DNA from: Chiua virens
Lineage: Eukaryota; Basidiomycota; Agaricomycetes; Boletales; Boletaceae
Assembly: GCA_019787685.1 (NCBI GenBank)
Contig: JAHNUO010000015.1
Location: forward strand, 124,001-188,000
Length of the DNA stretch: 64,000 nt
Direction: 5' to 3'
Both the position numbers and the translations under genes were made by a program. Under the pieces are notes generated by a model, which did not search any database, was not told the origin of the DNA, and worked only from the letters and a program-made list of their open reading frames with translations. Of this stretch, positions 48,229 through 60,200 are shown piece by piece (position 1 is the first letter of the stretch; each line of letters starts with the position of its first letter).

Positions 48229-49640
48229 TCGAAAAATGCATTCCGACACTAGTGGCGCGGATAGGATGTCCCCTAGCTTCGAGGCTACCACTGGGATTGA
48301 TGACGTACTTGCCGCCATACTGTGTTGCAGTCAAGTCAGAATTGCGCATTCAAATCAGTCCGAAGGAAGAAAAACTGAGCTTACAGTGTTGTCGCCATTC
48401 TTCGCATCTTGCGAGCCATGTCTGACGCACAAAGACTCAAGGCAGGATATGTGATGAGCTAACTCAATCGGGGATTTCAGTTCCGAATCCTGTTGGGACT
48501 GGCACACCCACTGCTTCGTAGCAAGACAATCGTGCAATTCAATCACGCCAACCTCGTCTCCCCCTTGTCCCGGTGCAAACCCAGCCACAGTGTACAAATA
48601 CATCGTCTGCACATCATTTAGTCATCGAACACCCAACCAATTCCATAGCACTTTCCGAGTCGAACGTGGTTGGGTCGTCTGTATCAAGTGCCTGTGCAAC
48701 GAACTCGATGGCTTGGTTCTCTAACTTGTGTGCGCGCACAAAGTCCTCGGATGCAACTATGCAACAAGCCGCACCATCCTGAGCACACGATAAACACGAC
48801 TTGAGCATTTACGACCGGCGGCGTCGACCGCCACGAGAAGAGAATCATTTGCCTTACAGAAGTGGCGCCGACATAGGCTTCGTGAGCTGTTTCGTAACTC
48901 TGTGTAAATTCAGGATGTGTTCCTCCGTCCATTCTTCCCGGAGCTGAGCATATGGACTGTTGACGGCGTGCCTATGGTTCTTGGCAGCTGCACTCAACAA
49001 AATCAAGCAAGAAGGATTTCGGTGAGCGCCACATAGCTATACCGTACACAGAATCCGAAACCCACCAATCTTTGCAAAGTGTCTGAGGTTGGCACCATAC
49101 TTGGCACAGTATTTCTGTTCAGCGTTCCCGATCATCCCCGGAGTCACAGGTCCAAAGTTCTCGCCCTTTGTTTTCTCTAGTTCGGCGGTCCGGAAAATGG
49201 TTGATAATGGTCCCGGCAACCATACGCTCGAATCCAAGAGCAAGCGCGCACTCCATCAGTGGTATTTTCACTGAATCGGATGCGTGAAGGAGCGCAGTGC
49301 TCCCGCTAGAGCAGTTATTGATATTTGTCACCGGGATAACCATCATGCCAAGTCCATACACTGGCAGGACACTCTGAGCTACTCTTCAGTGCTTAATTGT
49401 CACGTACTTGACCGCTCGTGGGTTTACCATAACAATATTCAGCAAAGGCAACCTTGACATCATCGTAGTTTCGACGCATCTACAGACTGCGGCAGGCCAG
49501 CATGTGGGCATCTCACCTGCATCTAGCAATGCCTTTGTCGCAGCCTCCAGACTCATCTAATGGATAACGTGAAGCCTGACGCAAAAACAGCTCGAGACTC
49601 ACCTCCTCAGTCGTTCTTTCTCATGAGGCGACAGCTTCTC
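48229..49640 (-). pseudogene. Decayed tandem copy of the SCP2-type thiolase
   Basis: The exon order is the same as in the intact copy, and many blocks are still legible: RTTEE then [14 protein letters not shown] (from about 49556), [130 protein letters not shown]. Compared with the intact copy it has lost one Asn before the catalytic Cys and carries a deletion plus frameshift after ERMVAG (near 49195). It has replaced the invariant GHPLGATG with GHPIRATS, and shows no matching first exon (FIIGCGC...) or final exons (GLMQAPG to AKL). These changes in catalytic motifs make it very likely non-functional. It is a tandem duplication in the same orientation, about 2 kb upstream of the intact gene. 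Confidence 0.78.
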
Positions 49641-49655
49641 TGCAGTATCATGTGA

Positions 49656-51191
49656 CTAAGAAGCACAGCCATGGTACGATACATGTTCAGCAGGGCCGAC
49701 GTCAATATCTACCACTGTGTCAGCAAACAAATATACAACCAGTCTCCGAACAGTCTGACAACATATGACAGTCAATTTGGTCTCATCATGCGCAGCGCTC
49801 CCATTTAGTGCCTTGAACTCACCTCCACATTCACACTGTTCCCGATCAAACGATACTTGGATTTCAATGATACACCGGGTGGCCACACGAAACTGAATGA
49901 TGGTGCATTTGCATCTGTAAAGTGGAAAAGTTGGAGGAGCTCTTCAGGCGTGAAGTAGCGGAGGCGAAGAGGATCCAGTATTCGCACGGCATTCTCGTCG
50001 CCGTCGGCACGTGAACGGAGAAATACGTCAAAAAGCTGTGTTGTCTACATGAGATAAGCGATCAAAGATGAAAAATTTGGACTGAATGGGTGCACATCAA
50101 GGTTTTCGTTCATTTGAAGAATGGAACCAGCGCGTTCCACAAGGTGGGTATAACCTAATACATTCGAGGTCTGATCGGTTGTAAGGTGGGGTGCAGGTTC
50201 ACATACCTCTCGTAAAACAGCACGTTCTAGTGCCAGATGGGAATACGATGTCGAATAAGCGCCCCCACTTATTCAGTACACGGTCTGAAATTCTGAACCG
50301 AGTAAACGTTTCCTCGTCCATCGTCAGGTCAATATACTTTCTCAAATCTGGCGAGACCACGGATGACGTTTTTTGGTGCTCATCATGAGGATCATGATGT
50401 ACTGGAATACAATCAAGTAATTCGGACTTGTTTGAGTCAAGTCCAACAAATCTAAGCGGAGAGAGTTTCGCGAGGAGGTAGTAGCGCAACCTAGAGTTTG
50501 GAATATCCAAACTGCAGGGGGTTCAAAGTGAACTCCGCTGTGACATATCCGAGTTTTTGCAGAGCTGAGACTAGATGATGTCGCGTGGTAGAGTCCTTAC
50601 GGTAGATCAGGAAGTGCCAGATAGGTGTTTGCTTCGATCCGCTTACTTGGAATCCCGCCACATTCTCCACAAGCAAGTAACGAGGATGCATGTCGAGTGT
50701 CGATAGGCCTGGCAACACGTTGTCTATGAGGTGCAAGAAAGACTGCGCACGCGGATCAGCTGCCCCTTTGGCCGATGGGTTGAGCACGGTATAGGGCTGG
50801 CACGACGGTGACAGAAGCCACATATTTGCATCCAGCTTAGCGAGGTCAGGAGCGGCGAGCGTCGCAATGTCTGCCTACATTCAGTCTGATCAGGAGCACG
50901 TCGGCTAGTCCGACGGCGCAGGAATTAACCTTGTGTACGATGTCCGTTCCAAAATTTTCGGCGTAGACTTGGCACGCCGTCTGGTCCCAATCGTAAGCGG
51001 CGACAACAGTCGCCCCTGGAATACCACTGCGATGGAGTGCAAGATGAAGTCCGCCTTCGGATCCGGAGAATGCGGGTGAACCCAACTGAGAAGATCCGAT
51101 TCCTAATGTACACACCTATTCCACTATAAAATTCGATGGCCCGTATGGTTCCCGTTCTTTGCGAATCACTCATTGACATAGTAACAGTCAA
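49656..51191 (-). CDS. Dnmt2-type tRNA (cytosine-5) methyltransferase
   Basis: Dnmt2/TRDMT1 looks like a DNA methyltransferase but methylates C38 of tRNA-Asp and related tRNAs, using S-adenosylmethionine. Motif I is IRAIEFYSGIG (after MTVTMSMSDSQRTGT), then GGLHLALHRSG and VVAAYDWDQTACQVYAENFG. The catalytic motif IV reads MWLLSPSCQPYTVLNPSAKG, with the Cys in SPSCQP. Motif VI is YLLVENVAGFQVSGS; then PLQFGYPNSRLRYYLLAKLS. The Dnmt2-specific CFT motif is GTRTCCFTRG-YTHLVERAGS. Motif X is FTPEELLQLFHF...YRLIGNSVNVEV. A last exon adds VRRLVVYLFADT and ends YHGCAS. The length is about 420 residues with no regulatory N-terminal domain, as expected for Dnmt2 and unlike the DNA methyltransferases of mushrooms. 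The start at 51191 or the second Met at 51179 are both possible. It is divergent from the PHD-finger gene (259 bp). Confidence 0.9.
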
Positions 51192-51450
51192 AGCAATTTG
51201 AAGTCCCCTCGAAACGGAGGCGAGCCTTGACTAATTAGTTGGCCAATCACCGATCGTCTTTCCATTACGTCAGCTAATTGCAGTCTCGCCTCATTCCCGA
51301 CCTCATAGGCTTGTTGCGACCCATTTCTCTCTTTTTTTAAAACCTTCCTCTCATCGTTGGATCCGGGCGCTCTTAGCGTTATCATCACGGCTTGCACACC
51401 ACAGTCCGGATAACGATATCTACACCGTCTGCCAGCCCGACGCACAATTC
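51192..51450. promoter_or_regulatory. Shared divergent promoter interval, Dnmt2-type / PHD-finger gene
   Basis: 259 bp between start codons pointing away from each other. It holds an ORF on the minus strand without recognisable product. No TATA box is obvious. Confidence 0.45.
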
Positions 51451-54400
51451 ATGGATCCGACGCTTATGCAAAGGGACCTGCATAGCTCAAACAGCGGACA
51501 ACGAACACCTACGGTCTTGTCTCCATCGCCGGTCATCACTCCAACAAAGTTCAAGTCCAGAGATTTACTCGCTGACCTTGCAGGATGGTCATCTTATCCT
51601 GACATGACCCCACAAGCCCCTGGAAGCGAGAATGGTGGCGGTCTACATCAGTCTGGTAATCTCACGAGGTGCGCCGATCTCACCTTCTCTCTCTGAGATA
51701 GACCTTCTCATCCCGTCGAATTGGTTAGTGAAATGCCTTCCGGAATGACCCATACATTGGGAGGTTTCCGAAAGGCAAGTCACCTCCCCACTCCGCAAAG
51801 GTGTGTATCTCATCGCCCTCGCCTATTTTTTTTCTTTGCCAACATACCAATAATCCGGTTCCATCTTTCTACTGATCTTTTTCGTTTTACGTATGGTTGA
51901 CATGTGGATATTCCAGCCCTGGAAATATGGAATCTTATCTGCTTACGAGAACCCCTACCTTGCAAAAGTAAGTCGCCAATCGTATGTATTAGGAGTTTGC
52001 CGTCGTTCATCACTAGCGAGCAGTGATACGCACTCAACTGTGCTTCCGACAGAGTTTCGATCCCATGTGTATGTTTTCTAGTTTGGTTATTTGTCTCTGC
52101 TTCACTATGGCCGTAGATTGCCCTCTCCTCCACCGTTTCAACCACGTTCAATGCCTACGCCAGAACCTAGGTATGGAAGCTCAAATTGATGGCAGTGCAT
52201 TACTCACATATGTATAGCCCGCTCACAGCTAGGACTCGACATAGTGGACTACATTCATTATCTCAACCTGGTCGTACTAATAGCCGCGATGAGTGAGTCA
52301 TTCTTTGATATGTTTAACGCACAGATAGCTTACGAATCGCAGTAATGATCGTGCGACCTTGAGCAACATGGAAGGTGTACAGTCTCGGTATGCTTAGATG
52401 TTCGGCTTCGATGATAACTTGTTAACGATCTATGATATTCCAGGGCATCCACTTCGCCACGTACACGTACACGACAAGTACAAACGCGTCCCGTACCGCC
52501 TGTGTCCCGATCTCGCCTTACTTCGCCTATACAATGGAGACCGCCTGAACACCTTTTGCCTGACTCTCCCCATCCCAGTAACTCGTGCCTCAATAATTCA
52601 TCGACCAGTCTCCTATCACAAAGCACAAAAGACGGGCTCGAAGCTGAGGCTACCCGTATCAGAGTTGAGCCATCCGAAAACTATCTTGCGACAGCTGAAA
52701 CAGCCGAATTGCGTCGACCCGATTATTTGAAACGGACAAGGCGGTTGGTACCTTTAAGCAGTACTGGCACCGGTGAAGCATCTCTTGCTTCCGAATTGGG
52801 AGGTAAAGACGAATCCTTATTGTGGTCGTCGGCCAACGTGGGTGTTGTCGATAGTCCTGTCAGGGGGAAACGGATAGCTCTGTTTCAGGAGACATCAGAG
52901 GAGAGCTTTGAGGAGAGCCTAATGGCTGGAGGATATGGACGCTATGTGAGTTGGTGTTTCCCCACTCTCGTCTGGGGAAGCGTTGCCATGTGGTCGAACT
53001 AGATCTTTCATCTGACACGGTTCTGTTTTTGATCGTGTCCAGCGATCTGATAGATCTAAATGGAAACACGATGAGGATGCCGAAGTGCCGAATCAACTTG
53101 ACGATCCAAAGGGGGAAGAGGGGCTTGGTTCCGAGTTGGCATTAACTGAGGAGGAGAAACGGAAGAAGACAAGACTAGCGGCGTTCCTTGATCCGCCGCG
53201 GGTGCCGTCCTCCGCTCCACAGCTATTCCCCGTCGAAATCGAAGGCTGTGGCAGGGTCCTCATGAAGGTAGAGTCTTCGGAGCCGCACCCGCCGCCTAGA
53301 CCTACTCCAAAGGCGAAACGATCGCGCAAAAGAAAAAAGGCATCGGCGGATATGAAGCAGGGCTTGGACAAGGACAGTTTCGTGGCTCCGGAGGAACACG
53401 AATTCGATGGACCAAACTGGCCGGATGCAGAGTTTCCATGGCGGTCCCGTTCGATGACTCGGGGTGGCCTTTCAAGTGCGGAACAGGAAGAACGGCTACG
53501 GTTTATTGAAAGCTTCCTCGATAGGGACTCTGATGAGGACGAAGTGGAAGAAGGGCATTCATCATCGAGTCGGCGTAGTCCTGACGAGGCGTCTTCGCGA
53601 AGTCCTCGATCAGGTGGAGGCAAGAAGTACCCAGCTTCCCTTCCCATTCTAAAGGCCGCCGACGCACTACTACGATGCTTTCTAGTGTGGTTCCCAGCGA
53701 TCCGGCGGATGCAAGGACTGCCTTACTATCCAAAAAGTCTATACGAGCCGTCCAACTGCGTCTTTTATGCCGCCGAAACAACGGTCTTACAGGGGACGGC
53801 GATGAAGAAGTACTGTGTATTTGTCAAGGACGAGACGACGGCCGCCCGCTTGTGCAGTGCGACGCATGCCGGACATGGTATCATCTGCAGTGCATTGGGA
53901 TTCAGAGCACATCCGAGCTGGGCAGGGAAGAGGATCCTTGGTTTTGTGCCAACTGCGCTGAAGTGAAGACACCACCGCCAGTTGTTGTGCCCTTGTCGGA
54001 ACCGACATTCGTACCGACGGATGAAGGTGGGGGCGATTTGGGTGGTGCTGATCTGGATGGATACGACCCACCGTTCCTCAATGCGGGCCCTCTAAACCCG
54101 TCTCCTGCGACGCCATGGACGAGGTCAGTGAAACCACCTATGACGCCACCAAGGTCACAGCGCGCCACATACGCCACGCCAGGAAGTTCATGGAACGAAG
54201 CACCGTCTTCATCGTCGCGAGGTGGCCCGCGTACCCCACAATTCAATACGGCCTCGGCATTCGGAGATATGGTACGAGTGTACGGTATGACACCGGGCCG
54301 CTCGCTGGAGCCATCGTCATCAGCCACCGACGAAACAGCATTCGATCCTACGTCAACACCATCTAGAGGGATCATGTTTGGATTACCGTTTGCAACGCCA

Positions 54401-54692
54401 ATGGGTTCGTGGCAGGGAGTCAGGGGTAGTGGGAATGAGTTATTTCACACACCCTAAGCGTCCCGGAGAGGACGGTAGTACGGCATGGAGGTATGGGCAA
54501 CCGTTTGTCTACCACGGTAGGGTCGGAGAAGTTTCCGTGGAAGAACCCTCAGGGGCGCAAAGCTTGTTTCGGTCGTCAGGACTGAATAACGTTACGCCTA
54601 TCGAGAGGGAAGGAATTGGCGGGCCGAAGCGGATGCAGGTGATGGAGTCCCCATTGGGCGCAAAGAGATCAAGGCGGATGGTTGATTCTTGA
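51451..54692 (+). CDS. PHD-finger protein
   Basis: A large multi-exon gene. The first exon (MDPTLMQRDLHSSNSGQRTP, TPTKFKSRDLLADLAGWSS) is followed by exons that are hard to place between 51.7 and 52.6 kb. From about 52.6 kb the reading is clear: ELGGKDESLLWSSANVGVVD, GKRIALFQETSEESFEESLM, KRKKASADMKQGLDKDSF, a Ser-rich acidic stretch, KKSIRAVQLRLLCRRNNGL. Then comes a C4HC3 PHD finger at about 53.80-53.96 kb: VLCICQGRDDGRPLVQCDAC, RTWYHLQCIGIQ, DPWFCANC. The C-terminal 250 residues are Pro/Ser/Thr-rich and end GPKRMQVMESPLGAKRSRRM. PHD fingers usually read histone H3 tails, so a nuclear chromatin role is inferred; no second domain shows which complex. Near 51668 the first exon changes frame (NLTR to PISPSLSEIDLLIP) without a clean intron, so the 5' model is provisional. 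Confidence 0.72.
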
Positions 54693-55675
54693 CGCTGATT
54701 GGTTTCTGTCCAGATTTGGCGGCACCTGGCAAAGTGCTGATTCTGATTCACATAAAGTTCAGACTACACGTTATTACGTTCGCCGCTTCACTGTACACTG
54801 CCTTATTTTGATGAGTACGATGTAATCGATGGGTACACAAACTGCCCACATACCTTTTTTCGGTCAAAACGTGTTTTTGAGTACCGTCAGTTGCGGCGGT
54901 ATCGTGACATGCGTGCGTTTGTAGTAGTCATGTCTGGGAAATGAGGTTCGCACACAAGGTGATTTGACGCTGGAACGATCCGAGAGCGAGATCGACGGAC
55001 GCAGGTTGTATGTAAACGCCGACAGCGAGCAGGGTGACAGAACTGTATGTCGGTTGTGCTTGCCGCATGGAGGATCACGCGAGTTGGTTGCCAGGTTGCC
55101 GTCTTTGAAATTCTCCGTAAGGATGTACACTAAACCATCCGTAGTGCGGTATGTATGACTTATAAAGAAAGAAATGACATAGATACCGACAGGAGATGCA
55201 TGATAGGACAAGAAGATTTGTCGAAACGATTCTCATGTGGTGCTGAAACACCTGGAAAAACGCAAGAAATGTGAATTCCGAATGCATGAGGACCCGTTCA
55301 GGGACGGCAGTGGTGGGTGATGACGTGTACCATAAAAGGAAGGTGTGGTGATCGGCTCGTTTATGCTACGCCAGCGCTCCGCGGAGAGTTGTGGTGTGGT
55401 TCTGAGCGGAAAGCGAGAAGCAGGATGGAATGCATGAGCGGGAGGAGTTGTAAAGGAAACGGAAGGGCGATGAGGGCCGGGAAGGGAGGTTGGAAGGAAT
55501 ATGTTGTTTCTTTCTTGATTATTTAGACCGAGAAGTTGAGTCGGAGGAGCAGTACGTAAGGTACGGCGTGTTCATATATATTTTTCCCATGCGGGTGATA
55601 TAACTTTACAGCTTGTTGCGACGGGTTCAGATTCTCTAACGGGTCTCCCTGACCTTCACCAGTCACCACTTCACA
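54693..55675. other. Intergenic region, no gene seen
   Basis: About 1 kb between the PHD-finger and FYVE genes. Short ORFs on both strands lack recognised domains. The part near 55570-55590 (tcatatatattttt) is AT-rich and lies about 100 bp upstream of the FYVE gene start; it may be a core promoter element. Confidence 0.4.
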
Positions 55676-56839
55676 TGTCTCTCTTTACATCTACCATCGC
55701 AGACCTTGCCACCAGAGCACACGCTTCCGTGGCCCACTCATTTTCATCCCCCTCTTCGCCAGACTGCAAGTCTCTCTTCTCTTCGGGCCTTCGCCTACTC
55801 ACCTTCCTCTAGCTTCGTTACGACCCACACGACCCCCTCCATCCATCCCGCGAGCCAACGAGCATCTTGCTGTACTGCTCCCCAAAGAACTTTGGAAGGT
55901 GCGTGTCCCGCCACTTTCAGGCCGCGTCATCTCAGGCGCCCTTTCAGCCCGACACACTCGCGTCCACGTGCGACAACTTTTACTGTCGCGTCAGGTTTAC
56001 CGTTCTTGAGCGTCGTCACGTGTGTCCCCTCCTCGCGTTTCGTCTCCCGCATCGTCACTCACATTACCCAATAGCATTGCAGAAAGTGTGGTGGTGTATT
56101 TTGCCACCGCTGCACTTCGAGACTCACCCACCTCCTCGACGCATCCCATCTCAACTTTCTTCATCCTCCTCGCCATGTACCCATCTCTGCGTTCAACAGC
56201 CCGATATCGCCTGTCAGTCTGGAAAAGGTCTGTGACGATTGTTGGGACCAGATTCACGGCTGTCCACGCACCCCTGAGACGAGACCATCAACCCCCATGC
56301 TGACTACCTCCGCTTCTTCTACCGCCTCTCCATCTCCATCTCCAACTTCCTCCATTTGTGCTTCTCCCGTCGAGCAGTCCACCCTTTTGGCAAGAGCTAT
56401 TCGTGTTAAGCGGAGTTCGTCCCAACTCAGCACAAGACAATTCCCTTTCCCGTCCGTCATGATCGCCGCACCTTCAGATCTAGACCTCCCCGAACCTTCC
56501 TTGGGGGAGTTAGACGCCTACCCTTTGCGGCGCTCTAGCATCATTTGCAAGGCTACCGGCGGAGGTCGCTGGGAACCAAAGAATTCTCCTCCGCGAATCG
56601 GTCTCCGTATACCTGGCTGTAAAGCCCCGTACGAACTTGAGATGGAGCGTGAGGATGCTGAAGAACGTAAACAGCGTACAAACCCTATTGTGAAAGACGG
56701 AGGTCAGTCACCATGCTTTCTAAACATGGTCATGTTGGCTCATCTCGTTTCGTGCCTAGAATTCCAGTATCGATTCTGGCAGGACCGGAATCCCCCGGCA
56801 AGCATCTGTCGCAGCCCCTGCCGGTTGTCAACCTTTTAG
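55676..56839 (+). CDS. FYVE zinc-finger protein
   Basis: FYVE fingers bind phosphatidylinositol 3-phosphate on endosomal and vacuolar membranes. Splicing 56022-56073 (GTGTGTCC...CCAATAG) joins FTVLERRH to HCRKCGGVFCHRCTSRL, giving the FYVE signature RRHHCRKCGG. The region continues THLLDASHLNFLHPPRHVPI, ISPVSLEKVCDDCWDQIHG, an insertion typical of fungal FYVE proteins before the last Cys pair. All eight Cys are present; the first pair is spaced CDNFYC (x4) rather than the usual x2. A Ser/Pro-rich linker and a conserved-looking C-terminal block follow (LDAYPLRRSSIICKATGGGR, PYELEMEREDAEERKQR, KDG|EFQYRFWQ after a 57-nt intron, ending LSTF). The 5' part is uncertain: ATG at 55676 (MSLFTSTIADLATRAHASVA) is the best start, but joins between 55.8 and 55.95 kb are provisional. 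About 290 residues. Confidence 0.7.
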
Positions 56840-57293
56840 GTTTATGTTTTGTGTTTCTTTATTTGTTTTTGTTGTAACCTTGCGTCTTTCACGCCGTCTC
56901 TTCATACCCTTGCTTCTCCTTATTCTATACCCTTTTATGTGCCACCTTATGCCATCGTATGACTCCTAACCTACTATCCAGCGACGAGACTATTCCTGAT
57001 TCGGGTTTTACTGGTGAAACTTGGGCCAGCACTAGTGTTCATTCTTTTCACAGGCTGGCCCTTGGTTTTCACATGGTTTCCGGGCGTCAAGGACCTAGCG
57101 TATCCGTGCCGCGATGATATCATACTGTGCTTCTAGATTTTCTCTTGCATATCTCAACGTATATCTACACTATATATCTAGGTTGTTATACCAGCTCGTT
57201 GCCGACTTTACAACCAGCATGAGCGAGTGTGAAAGTGAAGGGGTTAGTTGACTAATCCCAACGACTAATTTGTGGGTAACGTTTGCGTCTACC

Positions 57294-60200
57294 ATGACAT
57301 CGCTGGAAATAGCGGAAGAGATACGATCCATATTCCCTGGAACAGAAGAGCTGATCGTCCAGTACATCTCTGGATACCTTGTCGATGATGCCGGCGAAGA
57401 CGAAGACGTCCTACAGGTGGCCAATGATATCCTCAGCTCCCTCGGTCGAGATCGTCCAGAGGACGTACAAAAGCTGATGGCCCGACTCCGAGATCTACTT
57501 TCTGATCAACTGGCCGCACGCGCCCGCAACAGCACTCGTCCGAAATTGATGAAGCTGGATAAGGTCGTCGATCTGAGCAAGGTCGGCGCGATGTCGAATA
57601 CGATCGGTCTCGGCGAAGGCGTCGACCTTGAGAGCATCAACAAGGGAAAGTGAGTACTGTCGTTTTATGCTTTGCGGATGTCTTTGTGCGCGCGTAGGCG
57701 GGACGAGTGCTGGTGTATGGAACGTGTGATATGAACGTGATGTGTGTTGTTGCGCGCAGGGCATCCCGGGTCGATGTCAAGAAACTTGAGAAGCAAGAAG
57801 CCAAGCTCAAGGTGCGACCTTGTCTTCGTTTTGCAAGTGTGGGGCTGGAGTGCTCATGTGCCTTTTGGATAGGCCAAGATCGAGAAACGAGCGCGTAGGG
57901 ATCTGTATGAGGGATCCAAGTTGCTCGACCAGCATCGCAAGCAGGTGAGCACCGCGATTCCCTGACCGTGGCCTTTGACGATCCGTCTCACTGCTTTGCA
58001 TCCCAGCAAAACTACGAGGAAATGTTCATGAAGGTGAGACGACACCTATATCCATGCCCGGTTCCGAGATGAACGCCCGTCCAGATCAATCCCATCGAGG
58101 CCGCCACCGCCGCAAAGAACAAGAGCAAGGATATCCACCTCCCGTCCATCGACGTCAACTTTGGTTCCAACCGTATCCTGTACGCGCGTCCTTATAATGT
58201 GGAAAATGTCTGACAATTGCTAGGGCGGGTGCAAGTCTGACGCTCGCATATGGTCGTCGCTATGGTCTAATCGGACGGAACGGCAAGTATCCTTCGTCGG
58301 TGGATTATAATTCAAGACATAATTCAACTCATCAGGTGTTGGAAAGTCGACGCTGCTCAGACACATCTCCATGCGTGAAGTGCCGATACCAGCACATATC
58401 ACGATTTTGTTCGTGGAACAAGAAGTGTGTCCACGAGCGTGTCGATTTCCCTCGCGAGATATTGATCATATTTCAGATTGTTGGCGACGATACAACGGCC
58501 CTCGAATCTGTCCTGAAAGCGGACGTTTGGAGAGACCATTTACTAAAGGAGGAAGCACTGCTCAATTCCAAGCTTATCGAGCTCGACAAAGAGGGTGACG
58601 ACAAACGGTTTGAGGATGCGAGAGAAGAGGCCTCGACAAGACTGGCCGAGGTACACGCCCGGTTGGGCGACATGGACGCAGAGAGTGGCCCCTTCGCGGG
58701 CAGCTGCACTTCTAGCAGGTGAGTCGGGCGGGAAGACAAAATGGACTGGCGTCATACCGAGTATCCATTGTCTTACAGGTCTTGGCTTCTCCGAAGCTGA
58801 CCAGGCGAAACCGACAAAATACTTTTCAGGAGGTTGGCGGTATGTATCATCCTCGCCTCGCCTCAGGGTAGAATTTCGTGAACTCAACCTTTACGCAGTA
58901 TGCGTTTAGCGCTTGCTCGAGCACTGTTTGTCAAGGTATAGCTCCCAATTGGATGCCCTTATTCGTGGTCGACTGACAGATGGGTAGCCGGCTTTGTTGT
59001 TGCTTGATGAGCCTTCCAACCATATTGATTTGAATGCCTTGGCATGGCTGGAAGACTATCTTCAAACGTGGCCAGGAACTTTGCTCGTGGTATCGCACGA
59101 TCGTGCATTCTTGTGGGTTTGATGTAATTTGTACGTCTAAGTTGCGAACTCGCGGTACTTTCAGGGACGCTGTTGCGACTGATATCATCCACCAACATTC
59201 TGCTCGTTTGGATTATTACAAAGGGTATGTGGAATCAGGTGGAGATGGAATCATGCGTCCTTGACTCATTCAACTCTTCCAGAAACTTTACCCAGTTCTA
59301 TTCTACCAAGTCAGAACGCGATCGGAACATGCGGAAAGAATATGAAACGCAGATGGACTACCGCAAGCACTTGCAGGCATTCATCGACAGGTGGAGATAC
59401 AACGCCAATCGAGGTAGACTGTTTTGTTCAATATCCGAGTGGCGTGTGTTGATATCATGTCGGAACTCAGCTGCGCAGGCGCAAGCGAGAATCAAAATCT
59501 TGGAAAAGGTCAGTTGTGCCAATCTACCTCGGACGGTTCGACCTACGATCGATGATGCACGCATCTTAGCTGCCGGACCTGGAGCCACCAGAGGAAGATG
59601 AGACGGAAACGTTCAAGTCCGTGGCCTCTGTCAATTCAATTGTCTGAGTCTGACAAACGTAGGTTCCTGGACACCGAAAAAATACCGCCGCCGTTGTTGC
59701 AATTATCCAATGTCAGTTTTGGATATAGCGCAGACAACGTTCTTCTCAAGAGTATCGATATCGACGTCGGACTCGATTCTCGTATCGCCATGGTGGGTCC
59801 AAACGGCGCAGGAAAATCGACGCTGTGAGGACTCCAGAACTTGTTTCGTAAGCGTGCTGACGAGCATATCAGAATCAAACTACTGACCGGCGAACTACGA
59901 CCTATGAGTGGGGATCTCAACAAGAACGGTCGCCTACGAGTGTGAGCGTCCACATTTACCCTCCGTACTTCAGACCTATACGTCTCACAGAGGCTACTTT
60001 GCTCAACACCACGTCGACACGCTCAATCCTGCAATGTCGCCCGTTCAATTCCTGGCTTCCAAGTTCCCTGGAAAAACGGAACAGGAATACAGAAGTCACC
60101 TGGGCAATTTCCAGATCAGCGGTATGACGGGGTAGGTTGACGCTCATTGGTTGCACTCGGATGGCACTCAGAGGGGTCTTTTGTTGCGTGACAGGTTGCA

